DNA of 64,000 bases from Streptomyces sp. 1-11 (GTDB lineage Bacteria > Actinomycetota > Actinomycetes > Streptomycetales > Streptomycetaceae). Shown here piece by piece: positions 25,779-33,873 of the stretch. Positions within the stretch are counted from its first letter, which is position 1, and each line of letters begins with the position of its first letter. The stretch lies in the NCBI RefSeq assembly GCF_007176755.1, contig NZ_BJTV01000004.1, forward strand, positions 434,001 through 498,000, read 5' to 3'. A model generated the notes under the pieces. It searched no databases. It was given only the letters and a program-made list of their open reading frames with translations, and was not told the DNA's origin. Both the position numbers and the translations under genes were made by a program.

Positions 25779-26198
25779 TCACCCCATCGGTGGCGCGTCC
25801 CCCGGCAGCACCGCGAACCCGTCCAGCTCCACCAGCGCCCGCTCGTCCCACAGGCGTACCACCTGGACGACCGCCATCGCCGGGTAGTCGCGGCCCGCCG
25901 ACTCCCGCCAGACGCGGCCCAGCCAGCGGGCGTCGGCGCGGTAGCCGGCCACGTCGGTGGTGTAGACGGTGACCCGGGCGAGGTCGGCGGGGGTGCCGCC
26001 GGCCGCGCGCAGGGCGGTGAGCAGATTGGCGAGCGCCTTCTCGAACTGCTCGACGAGCGTGTCGCCGGTGACCTCGCCGTCGGCGTCGAGGGCGGTCTGG
26101 CCGGCCAGGAACACCACCCGGGTGCCCGTCGCGACGACGGCGTGCGAGAAACCCGTGGGGGGCGACAGCTCGGGCGGGTTGACGCGTTCGGTGCTCAC
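25779..26198 (-). CDS. RidA/YjgF-family protein, 139 aa
   Basis: Rid-family enamine/imine deaminase fold with the typical FLAGQTALDADGEV, YTTDVAGY and ALVELDGFAVL segments. GTG 26198 overlaps the acyl-CoA dehydrogenase stop as GTGA, so the two are co-translated. Anthranilate degradation through 2-aminobenzoyl-CoA makes enamine/imine intermediates after dearomatisation, and hydrolysis of these is a fitting role. Confidence 0.88.
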   Translation of the reverse strand: MSTERVNPPELSPPTGFSHAVVATGTRVVFLAGQTALDADGEVTGDTLVEQFEKALANLLTALRAAGGTPADLARVTVYTTDVAGYRADARWLGRVWRESAGRDYPAMAVVQVVRLWDERALVELDGFAVLPGDAPPMG

Positions 26199-27334
26199 CG
26201 GTCCTCCCCCTGCCCGGGCCGCGCGGCGTACAGCTCCTTGGCGATGATGCCCCGCTGGACCTCGCTGGCGCCCTCGTAGATCCGCGGCGCGCGCACCTCG
26301 CGGTAGAGGTGTTCCAGCAGGTGGCCGCGGCGCAGCGCGCGGGCGCCGTGGAGCTGGACGGCGGTGTCGACGACGTACTGCGCGGTCTCGGTGGCCAGCA
26401 GCTTGGCCATCGCGGACCGTCCCGGCACATCGGGGGCGCCCTCGTCGTAGGCGCTCGCCGCCGCGTACACCATCAGCCGGGCCGCCTCGGTACGCAGGGC
26501 CATCTCGGCGACCTGGTGGGCGACCGCCTGGAGGTCGCGCAGCCTGCCGCCGAACGCCTCGCGCTCACGGGTGTGTTCGAGCGTGGCGTCGAGCGCCGCC
26601 TGCGCCATGCCGACCGCGAACGCGCCCACGCTGGGCCGGAACAGGTTGAGGGTGCCCATGGCGACGGCGAAGCCGCGGTCGGGCTCGCCGAGCACGTCGT
26701 CCGCGGTGACGGGCACGGCGTCCAGGTGGAGGGCTCCGATGGGGTGCGGCGAGAGCATCTCCAGCGCGGAGCCGGTGAGGCCGGGCCGGTCGGCGGGGAG
26801 CAGGAAGGCGGTCACCCCGCGGGCTCCGGCACGGGGCGTGGTGCGGGCGAAGACGGTGTAGAAGTCGGCCTCGGGGGCGTTGGAGATCCAGCACTTCTCG
26901 CCGGTGAGCCGCCAGCCGGAGCCGCGGTCGGGTTCGGCCGTGAGCGACAGGGCGGCCGCGTCGGACCCGGCCCCCGGCTCGCTCAGCGCGAACGCGGCCA
27001 CCGCGCTGCCGTCGGCCACCCGCGGCAGCCAGCGCTCGCGCTGGGCGGCGGTGCCGTGGGCGTGCACCGGGTGGGCGCCCAGCCCCTGCAGGGCGAGGGC
27101 GGTCTCGGCCTCGGTGCAGGCCTGCGCCAGCGACTCGCGCATCAGGCACAGGTCCAGGGCGCCGGCGGTGAACAGTCTGGCGAGCAGGCCGAGCCGTCCG
27201 AGTTCGGCGAGCAGGGCCCGGTCGACCCGGCCCGGCTCCCCCTTCCGCGCGATCGGGCGCAGCCGTTCGGCGGCCAGGGCGCGCAGCTCGGCGCGCCAGG
27301 CGGTGCGCTCCGGTCCGAGTGAGAATGCGGGCAC
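26195..27334 (-). CDS. Acyl-CoA dehydrogenase, 379 aa
   Basis: Complete acyl-CoA dehydrogenase with the flavin-binding FALSEPGAGSDAAAL and EKCWISNAPEADFYTV segments and the C-terminal ALRRGHLLEHLYREVRAPRIYEGASEVQ. The catalytic base is probably Glu in YEGASE. GTG 27334 has GGAGG(A) upstream. It is divergent from the CoA ligase gene across a short promoter region with a palindrome and likely acts on a ring-reduced intermediate of 2-aminobenzoyl-CoA breakdown. Confidence 0.88.
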   Translation of the reverse strand: MPAFSLGPERTAWRAELRALAAERLRPIARKGEPGRVDRALLAELGRLGLLARLFTAGALDLCLMRESLAQACTEAETALALQGLGAHPVHAHGTAAQRERWLPRVADGSAVAAFALSEPGAGSDAAALSLTAEPDRGSGWRLTGEKCWISNAPEADFYTVFARTTPRAGARGVTAFLLPADRPGLTGSALEMLSPHPIGALHLDAVPVTADDVLGEPDRGFAVAMGTLNLFRPSVGAFAVGMAQAALDATLEHTREREAFGGRLRDLQAVAHQVAEMALRTEAARLMVYAAASAYDEGAPDVPGRSAMAKLLATETAQYVVDTAVQLHGARALRRGHLLEHLYREVRAPRIYEGASEVQRGIIAKELYAARPGQGEDR

Positions 27335-27403
27335 TGCCGGTCCTCCCTCCGGGGCGGGCCGGCGGTGGCCCTCCCGTCCTCCGCCGACGGTATCGCGCAC
27401 AGT

Positions 27404-27416
27404 TGACTGTCGTCAC
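27404..27416. promoter_or_regulatory. Palindromic operator candidate of the anthranilate locus (copy 1)
   Basis: TGACTGTCGTCAC, containing the inverted repeat TGAC-N4-GTCA, lies between the divergent dehydrogenase and ligase genes. The identical 13 bases occur at 33192-33204 before the enoyl-CoA hydratase gene. A role as binding site for the PaaX-type regulator at 29100 is likely. Confidence 0.6.
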
Positions 27417-27491
27417 CAACACGATACGCTCCAGAGGCGAGCGCAGTCAGGACGCCCGTCTCGACGCCGTCAGGCAAGGGGGCGCACCGCC

Positions 27492-29084
27492 ATGAACGTC
27501 TCCGCCCATGTCGACACCTTCACGCGCGACCATCTTCCGCCGCCGGACGAGTGGCCCGAGCTGCGCTTCGACCTGGCGGAGCTGCGTTACCCCGAACGGC
27601 TCAACTGCGCCGCCGAGCTGCTCCGTCACGGCGCCCCGGACCGCCCGGTCTTCCACACCCCGCACGGCCCTTCGTGGACGTACGCCGACCTGCGCGCCCG
27701 CGTCGACCGGATCGCCCACGTGCTCACCGGCGAGCTGGGCGTCATGCCGGGCAACCGGGTCCTGCTGCGCGGGCCGACCACCCCGTGGCTCGCGGCGTGC
27801 TGGCTGGCCGTGCTGAAGGCGGGCGCGGTGGCGGTCACCGTGCTGGCCCAGCAGCGGCCGCACGAGCTGGCCACGATGTGCGAGATCGCCCGGGTCCGGC
27901 ACGCGCTGTGCGACATACGGGCCGTGGACGACCTGGTGAAGGCCGGCGTGCCGGACCTGCGCGTCACGGCCTACGGCGGTGACGCGCCCGACGACCTGCT
28001 GCGCCGCCCGGCGCCGGACCGCCCCTTCCCGGCGGTCGGCACCGCGGCCGACGACGTCGCGCTGATCGCCTTCACCTCGGGCACCACGGGCCGCCCGAAG
28101 GGGTGCATGCACTTCCACCGGGACGTGCTGGCCGTCGCCGACACCTTCTCCGCGCACGTGCTGCGGCCCCGGTCCGACGACGTGTTCGCCGGCAGTCCCC
28201 CGCTCGGTTTCACCTTCGGTCTCGGCGGTCTGGTGATCTTCCCGCTGCGGGCGGGCGCCGGCGCGCTGCTCATGGAACAGGCGGGGCCGCGCCAACTGCT
28301 GCCGGCCATCGCCGAGCACCGGGTCTCGGTGCTGTTCACCGCGCCCACCGCCTACCGGGCGATGCTGGAGGCCATGGACGGCCATGACGTCTCCTCGCTG
28401 CGCCGCTGCGTGTCGGCGGGCGAGAACCTGCCCGCGGCCACCTGGCGGGCCTGGCACGAGCGCACCGGCCTGCGCATCATCAACGGCATCGGCGCCACCG
28501 AGCTGCTGCACATCTTCGTCTCCGCCGCCGACGAGCGGATCAGGCCCGGCACCACGGGCGTGCCGGTCCCGGGCTGGCAGGCCCGGATCCAGGACGCCGA
28601 CGGCGAGCCGGTGCCGGACGGCGAGCCGGGGCTGCTGGCCGTCCGCGGCCCGGTCGGCTGCCGTTACCTGGCCGACCCGCGCCAGCGGGAGTACGTGCGC
28701 GACGGCTGGAACGTCACCGGCGACACCTACGTCCGCGACGGCGACGGCTACTTCCGCTATGTGGCACGCGCGGACGACATGATCATCTCGGCCGGGTACA
28801 ACATCGCGGGACCCGAGGTGGAGGACGCCCTGCTGCGCCACCCCGACGTGGTCGAGACGGCGGTGGTCGGCCGCCCCGACGAGGTGCGCGGCCAGGTGGC
28901 GGTGGCGTACACGGTGCTGCGGGACGGGGTGGCGCGCGACCCCGAGCCGCTGCGCGCCTTCCTCAAGTCCGAGCTGGCGCCGTACAAGTGCCCGCGCGAG
29001 TTCGTCTTCCTCGACGCGCTGCCCCGCACGGCCACCGGCAAGCTGCAGCGGTTCCGGCTGCGCACCGCCGGTGACCGGCGCTGA
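27492..29084 (+). CDS. Aryl-CoA ligase, 2-aminobenzoate-CoA ligase type, 530 aa
   Basis: ANL-superfamily adenylate-forming enzyme with P-loop TSGTTGRPKG, the NGIGATELL adenine-binding motif, GDTYVRDGDGYFRYVARADD hinge region and the C-terminal catalytic Lys in PRTATGKLQR. Closest in pattern to benzoate and 2-aminobenzoate CoA ligases. The neighbouring 2-aminobenzoyl-CoA monooxygenase/reductase-type enzyme makes anthranilate the best substrate guess. The PaaX-like regulator gene follows 15 bp downstream on the same strand. Confidence 0.88.
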   Translation: MNVSAHVDTFTRDHLPPPDEWPELRFDLAELRYPERLNCAAELLRHGAPDRPVFHTPHGPSWTYADLRARVDRIAHVLTGELGVMPGNRVLLRGPTTPWLAACWLAVLKAGAVAVTVLAQQRPHELATMCEIARVRHALCDIRAVDDLVKAGVPDLRVTAYGGDAPDDLLRRPAPDRPFPAVGTAADDVALIAFTSGTTGRPKGCMHFHRDVLAVADTFSAHVLRPRSDDVFAGSPPLGFTFGLGGLVIFPLRAGAGALLMEQAGPRQLLPAIAEHRVSVLFTAPTAYRAMLEAMDGHDVSSLRRCVSAGENLPAATWRAWHERTGLRIINGIGATELLHIFVSAADERIRPGTTGVPVPGWQARIQDADGEPVPDGEPGLLAVRGPVGCRYLADPRQREYVRDGWNVTGDTYVRDGDGYFRYVARADDMIISAGYNIAGPEVEDALLRHPDVVETAVVGRPDEVRGQVAVAYTVLRDGVARDPEPLRAFLKSELAPYKCPREFVFLDALPRTATGKLQRFRLRTAGDRR

Positions 29085-29099
29085 CACCGACGACCTAAA

Positions 29100-29927
29100 A
29101 TGATCAACGTGTCCGAGCAGCACGCCCCCAGGTCCCTCATCGTCACGCTGTACGGCGCGTACGGCCGCTTCATGCCGGGCCCGGTGCCCGTCGCGGAGCT
29201 GATCCGGCTGCTGGCCGCGGTCGGGGTGGACGCGCCCTCGGTGCGTTCCTCGGTGTCCCGGCTCAAACGCCGCGGGCTGCTGCTGCCCGCCCGCACCCCT
29301 GCCGGCGCCGCCGGATACGAACTCTCCGCCGAGGCACGCCAGTTGCTGGAGGACGGCGACCGCCGCATCTACGCGACGGCGCCCTACGAGGACGAGGGCT
29401 GGGTGCTGGCGGTGTTCTCCGTCCCCGAGTCGGAACGCCAGAAGCGGCACGTCCTGCGCTCCCGGCTGGCCGGCCTGGGCTTCGGCACGGCGGCGCCCGG
29501 GGTGTGGATCGCCCCGGCCCGGCTGTACGAGGAGACCCGGCACACCCTGCGCCGCCTGCGCCTCGACCCGTACGTCGACCTCTTCCGCGGCGAGCACCTC
29601 GGCTTCGCCGCCACCGCGGAGGCCGTCACCCGCTGGTGGGACCTGACGGCGATCGCCAAGGCGCACGAGGGCTTCCTGGACGCCCACGCGCCCGTCCTGC
29701 ACGCCTGGGAGCAGCGCACCGACACCCCGCCCGAGGAGGCCTACCGGGACTACCTGCCGGCTCTGGACTCCTGGCGGCACCTGCCGTACACCGACCCGGG
29801 CCTGCCCGCCCGGCTGCTGCCCGCCGACTGGCCGGGGGTCCGCTCGGCGCGGGTGTTCCGGGGGCTGCACGAGCGGCTGCGGGACGCGGGGGCCGCGTTC
29901 GCGGGGACGGGGCCCGCGCAGGGGTGA
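29100..29927 (+). CDS. PaaX-family transcriptional regulator, 275 aa
   Basis: PaaX-type repressor: N-terminal winged-helix (RSLIVTLYGAYG, then VRSSVSRLKRRGLL recognition helix), central PaaX domain (WVLAVFSVPESERQKRHVLRSRL, GVWIAPARL) and C-terminal domain. PaaX proteins respond to aryl-CoA thioesters such as phenylacetyl-CoA. Placed just after the CoA ligase gene, it probably senses the CoA ester of this pathway and binds the shared palindrome at 27404 and 33192. Confidence 0.88.
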   Translation: MINVSEQHAPRSLIVTLYGAYGRFMPGPVPVAELIRLLAAVGVDAPSVRSSVSRLKRRGLLLPARTPAGAAGYELSAEARQLLEDGDRRIYATAPYEDEGWVLAVFSVPESERQKRHVLRSRLAGLGFGTAAPGVWIAPARLYEETRHTLRRLRLDPYVDLFRGEHLGFAATAEAVTRWWDLTAIAKAHEGFLDAHAPVLHAWEQRTDTPPEEAYRDYLPALDSWRHLPYTDPGLPARLLPADWPGVRSARVFRGLHERLRDAGAAFAGTGPAQG

Positions 29928-29987
29928 GCCCCGCGCGTCACGGGCGCCGCGGCCGGGCGCGCGGCCCGCACCGCGCGGGTCCCGCGG

Positions 29988-32273
29988 TCACCGGCCGCCG
30001 AGCGACAGCCGGGGTTTCGGCGCGTCCGTGCGGCCGGTCTGCGGTGGCCGGCTGCCCGCCCGGTAGGGGTCGGGCCACGCCACGCCGGGACCCTCGTAGC
30101 CCTGCTCGGCGGCCGCGTGCAGCGTCCAGTGCGGGTCGTACAGGTGCGGCCGGGCCAGCGCGCACAGGTCCGTGCGGCCCGCGAGGATCAGGGAGTTGAC
30201 GTCGTCCCAGGAGGAGATCGCGCCGACCGCGATCACCGGGACCCCCACCTCGTGCCGGATGCGGTCGGCGAACGGCGTCTGGTACGACCGCCCGAACTCC
30301 GGCCGCTCCTCGGCCACCACCTGCCCGGTGGAGACGTCGATCGCGTCGGCTCCGTGCGCGGCGAAGGCCCGGGCCATCCCGACCGCGTCCTCGGCGCCGG
30401 TGCCGCCCTCGGCCCAGTCGGTGGCGGAGATCCGCACCGTCATCGGCCGCTCGTCCGGCCACACCGCGCGCACGGCGTCGAACACCTCCAGCGGGAACCG
30501 CAGCCGGTTCTCCGGCGAACCGCCGTAGGCGTCGGTGCGCAGGTTGGTGAGCGGGGAGAGGAAGCCGGAGAGCAGATAGCCGTGGGCGCAGTGCAGTTCG
30601 AGCAGGTCGAAGCCGGCCCGGGCGGCCCGGACGGCGGCCGCGGCGAACTGCTCCCGGATATCGGTGAGCTGGGCGCGGGTGAGGGCGCGCGGGGTCTGGC
30701 CGCCGGGCCTGTAGGGCAGCGGGGAGGCGGCCACCACGGGCCAGTTGCCCTCGGGCAGCGGCTCGTCCATCCCCTCCCACATCAGCCGGGTGGAGCCCTT
30801 GCGGCCGCTGTGGCCGAGCTGGACGCCGATCGCGGTGCCCGGCGACCGCCGGTGCACGAAGTCGGTGATCCGCCGCCACGCCTCCGCCTGCCGGCCGGTG
30901 TAGAGGCCGGCGCAGCCAGGGGTGATCCGGCCGTCCTCGCTCACGCACACCATCTCGGTCATCACCAGGCCGGCCCCGCCGAGGGCGCGGGCGCCCAGGT
31001 GGACCAGGTGGAAGTCGCCGGGCACCCCGTCGGCGGCCGAGTACATGTCCATGGGGGACACCACGACCCGGTTGCGCAGGCTCAGGCCGCGCAGCCGGAA
31101 CGGGGTGAACATGGGGGGCGTGCCAGGCGGGCAGCCGAACTCGCGCTCCACGGCCCCGGTGAAGTGCGCGTCGCGCAGCCGCAGGTTGTCGTGGGTGACC
31201 CGGCGACTGCGGGTGAGCAGGTTGAAGGCGAACTGGCGGGACGGCTGGCCGAGGTAGAGCCCCAGGTTCTCGAACCACTCCAGGCTGGCCCGGGCGGCCC
31301 GCTGGGTGGAGGCGACGACGGGCCTGCGCTCCGCCTCGTAGGCGGCCAGCGCGCGGGGCACGTCGGGTTGCTCCTCGACGCACGCGGCCAGCGCCAGCGC
31401 GTCCTCCACGGCCAGCTTGGTGCCGGAGCCGATGGAGAAGTGGGCGGTGTGGGCGGCGTCGCCGAGGAGGACGACGACGCCGTGCGACCAGCTCTCGTTG
31501 ACCACCGTGCGGAAGGTCGTCCACGCCGACTTGTTGGAGCGCAGCGGCCGCCCGCCGAGCGCGTCGGCGAAGATCTTGGCGCAGCGCTCCACCGACTCCT
31601 GCGGTCCGGCCTCGTCGAACCCGGCGGCCCGCCAGACCTCCTCGCGCATCTCGACGATCACGGTGGAGGCGTCGGCCGCGTAGGGGTAGGCGTGCAGTTG
31701 CATCACGCCGTGCTCGGTCTCGGCGATCTCGAAGCGGAAGGCGTCGAAGGCGAAGTCGGCCGCCAGCCAGATGTAGCGGCAGCGGTGGGCGGTCACCGTG
31801 GGCCGGAAGGCGTGGGCGAAGGCGTCGCGGGTGCCGCTGTGCACTCCGTCGGCGGCGACGACCAGGTCGTACTCCGCGGCGAGCCGGGCGGCCGGCGGCG
31901 CCTCGGTGCGAAAGCGCAGGTCCACGCCCAGGGAGCGGCAGCGCTCGTGCAGGATCTCCAGCAGCCGGCGCCTGCCCAGCGCGGCGAAGCCGTGGCCCCC
32001 GGAGGTGTGGCGGGTGCCACGGTGGACGATGTCGATGTCGTCCCAGCGGACGAAGTCGCGCCGCAGGGCCTCGTGGACCACCGGGTCGGCGTGCTCGATG
32101 CCGCCCAGGGTCTCGTCGGAGAGGACCACGCCGAAGCCGAAGGTCTCGTCGGGGGCGTTGCGCTCCCAGACGGTGATCTCCCGCTCGGGGTCCAGCCGTT
32201 TGAGCAGCGCGGCCGCGTAGAGGCCGCCCGGGCCTCCGCCGGTGACCGCCACGCGCAGGGGCCACCCGGTCAC
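29988..32273 (-). CDS. Bifunctional flavin monooxygenase / old-yellow-enzyme reductase (2-aminobenzoyl-CoA monooxygenase/reductase type), 761 aa
   Basis: Fusion of two flavoenzymes. Residues about 1-390 are a class A aromatic monooxygenase with the FAD motif GGGPGGLYAAAL, the VVAADGVHSGTRD segment and GDAAHTAHFSIGSGTKLAVEDA. Residues about 400-750 are an NADH:flavin oxidoreductase (old yellow enzyme barrel) with MFTPFRLRGLSLRNRVVVSPM, ELHCAHGYLLSGFLSPLTN and YGGSPENRLRFPLEV. This arrangement is known for 2-aminobenzoyl-CoA monooxygenase/reductase, which hydroxylates and dearomatises the ring. GTG 32273 follows GGGGGAGGT, six bases after the hydratase stop. Confidence 0.88.
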   Translation of the reverse strand: MTGWPLRVAVTGGGPGGLYAAALLKRLDPEREITVWERNAPDETFGFGVVLSDETLGGIEHADPVVHEALRRDFVRWDDIDIVHRGTRHTSGGHGFAALGRRRLLEILHERCRSLGVDLRFRTEAPPAARLAAEYDLVVAADGVHSGTRDAFAHAFRPTVTAHRCRYIWLAADFAFDAFRFEIAETEHGVMQLHAYPYAADASTVIVEMREEVWRAAGFDEAGPQESVERCAKIFADALGGRPLRSNKSAWTTFRTVVNESWSHGVVVLLGDAAHTAHFSIGSGTKLAVEDALALAACVEEQPDVPRALAAYEAERRPVVASTQRAARASLEWFENLGLYLGQPSRQFAFNLLTRSRRVTHDNLRLRDAHFTGAVEREFGCPPGTPPMFTPFRLRGLSLRNRVVVSPMDMYSAADGVPGDFHLVHLGARALGGAGLVMTEMVCVSEDGRITPGCAGLYTGRQAEAWRRITDFVHRRSPGTAIGVQLGHSGRKGSTRLMWEGMDEPLPEGNWPVVAASPLPYRPGGQTPRALTRAQLTDIREQFAAAAVRAARAGFDLLELHCAHGYLLSGFLSPLTNLRTDAYGGSPENRLRFPLEVFDAVRAVWPDERPMTVRISATDWAEGGTGAEDAVGMARAFAAHGADAIDVSTGQVVAEERPEFGRSYQTPFADRIRHEVGVPVIAVGAISSWDDVNSLILAGRTDLCALARPHLYDPHWTLHAAAEQGYEGPGVAWPDPYRAGSRPPQTGRTDAPKPRLSLGGR

Positions 32274-32278
32274 CGCGG

Positions 32279-33106
32279 CTACCTCCCCCGCCACTTCGGC
32301 GGGCGCTTGTCCCGGAAGGCGGCGTGGAACTCCGCGTAGTCCTCGCCGTTCATCAGCAGGGCCTGGGTGGCGGCGTCCAGCTCGACCGACGCGGCCAGCG
32401 GCATGTCCAGCTCGGCCGTGAGCAGCGCCTTGGTCTGGGCGTAGGCCAGGGCCGGTCCGTCGGCCAGGCGGCGGGCCAGCTCCAGCGCCGTGGCGTCCGT
32501 GTGGCCCTCCTCGGCCGGCACGCTGATCAGTCCGATCCGCTCGGCCTCCGCCGCGCGCACCGGCTCGCCCAGCATCAGCAGCCGGGTCGCGTGGCCGAGC
32601 CCGACGAAGCGGGGCAGCAGATAGGCCGCGCCCATGTCGCCGCCGGAGAGGCCCACGCGGGTGAACAGGAAGGCGAACCGGGCCGAGGGGTCGGCGACGC
32701 GGAAGTCGGCCGCCAGGGCGAGCACGGCGCCGGCGCCCGCCGCCACGCCGTGCACGGCGGCGATCACCGGGAACGGGCACTCCCGGATCGCCCGGACCAC
32801 CTGCCCGGTCATCCTGTTGAAGTCGAGGAGCAGGGCGGTGTCCATGGACAGGGTGGCGCCGATGATCTCGTCCACGTCGCCGCCGGAGCAGAAGCCGCGG
32901 CCCTCGCCCGCCAGCACCAGGGCGCGGACCGAGCGCTCCCGGGACAGCTCGGCGAGCAGGTCGCGCAGGTCGGCGTAGGCGCCGAAGGTGAGCGCGTTGA
33001 GCTTGTCGGGGCGGGCGAGGGTGACGGTGGCGACACCGTCGTCGAGCTCGACCCGCAGGTGCTCCCACGAGGAGGTGCGGGCGGCGGAGCCGGTGAAGGG
33101 ACTCAT
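32279..33106 (-). CDS. Enoyl-CoA hydratase/isomerase family protein, 275 aa
   Basis: Crotonase-fold enzyme with oxyanion-hole segments around GEGRGFCSGGDVDEI and VHGVAAGAGAVLALAADFRVAD; the position of the first catalytic Glu of hydratases is not obvious, while VGLSGGDMGA suggests a Ring-1,2 or hydrolase-like variant. TAGGAGG precedes ATG 33106. It is the first gene of the operon with the monooxygenase/reductase and probably acts on the dearomatised CoA ester. Confidence 0.88.
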   Translation of the reverse strand: MSPFTGSAARTSSWEHLRVELDDGVATVTLARPDKLNALTFGAYADLRDLLAELSRERSVRALVLAGEGRGFCSGGDVDEIIGATLSMDTALLLDFNRMTGQVVRAIRECPFPVIAAVHGVAAGAGAVLALAADFRVADPSARFAFLFTRVGLSGGDMGAAYLLPRFVGLGHATRLLMLGEPVRAAEAERIGLISVPAEEGHTDATALELARRLADGPALAYAQTKALLTAELDMPLAASVELDAATQALLMNGEDYAEFHAAFRDKRPPKWRGR

Positions 33107-33420
33107 GACGTGCGGCCTCCTAGGGGGGCGGTGCCTCACGTTGCGCGGTGATGCCTCACGGTGCGTACCCCATGAAGCTATCACTTGTTTGTGACTGTCG
33201 TCACGATGGCGCGACAACACCGTCCGGGCCGGCCGGCTCCCGTCACACGCGTCACCGGTCGTCCACAGCCGCGTAACAGTGGGCCCGCCGGGGCGAGGCG
33301 GGGCGTGCGGCGGGGTAGGCCGCCGGTGGCGGGGCCGAGGCGTCCCGCACGGTGCCCGCCGAAGATCGCCGCGGCCGGGCCCGTACCATCTCTACGGTCG
33401 AAAGCAGGACAGCCTGCTCC
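33107..33420. other. Intergenic region with operator, otherwise unremarkable
   Basis: This 314-bp gap separates divergent genes. It holds the palindrome at 33192-33204 and, further right, GC-rich sequence without a convincing ORF or terminator. I see nothing else in it. Confidence 0.6.
33192..33204. promoter_or_regulatory. Palindromic operator candidate of the anthranilate locus (copy 2)
   Basis: Exact second copy of the 13-base palindrome found at 27404-27416, about 85 bp upstream of the enoyl-CoA hydratase start. It ties the minus operon 33106-29988 to the same control as the divergent promoter at 27.4 kb. Confidence 0.6.
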
Positions 33421-33873
33421 ATGAACGGACTCGCCTTGTACGAACGCCCCGCCGAATCGGCCTCCTGGCGCATCGCGCTGCCGCACACCACCGCGGCGGT
33501 GCCCGTGGCGCGCGCGCTGGTGCGGTCGGCGCTGGCGGAGGTGGAGCACGCGGCCGACTGCGACACCGCCGAGCTGCTGACGGCGGAGCTGGTGGCCAAC
33601 GCGGTGGAGCACACCGCCGGGCGCGGCCCGATCGAGCTGGTGGTGGAGCTGCGGCCGGGCGGCTGCCAGGTCGAGGTGCACGACCCCGACCCCGCGCCGC
33701 CCGGGCATCTCACCCGTCCGGTGATCGAGGAGCCCGACCCCTGGCAGGAGGGCGGCCGCGGGCTGCTGCTGATCCGCGCCCTCAGCTCCTCCTGCGGTCA
33801 CCGCCCGACCGCTTCGGGCAAGGCGGTGTGGTTCAGACTGCCAGTGGTTCCCGCTCAGCGGCGTCCGGCGTGA
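33421..33873 (+). CDS. ATP-binding anti-sigma-type (RsbW-like HATPase) protein, 150 aa
   Basis: Small GHKL ATPase of the kind common in Streptomyces. The N box is ELVANAVEHT, the G1 box is the VHDPDP region, and the G2 region is EGGRGLLLIRALSS. These proteins act as anti-sigma factor kinases or signalling modules. Its 3' end overlaps the convergent permease gene by 41 bp. Partner unknown. Confidence 0.85.
   Translation: MNGLALYERPAESASWRIALPHTTAAVPVARALVRSALAEVEHAADCDTAELLTAELVANAVEHTAGRGPIELVVELRPGGCQVEVHDPDPAPPGHLTRPVIEEPDPWQEGGRGLLLIRALSSSCGHRPTASGKAVWFRLPVVPAQRRPA

Noticed and set aside
29988-33068. One 1,026-codon frame fusing the crotonase region to the monooxygenase/reductase
   Set aside because: The N-terminal part is an out-of-frame reading of the hydratase gene; the true start is GTG 32273 with a good ribosome binding site.
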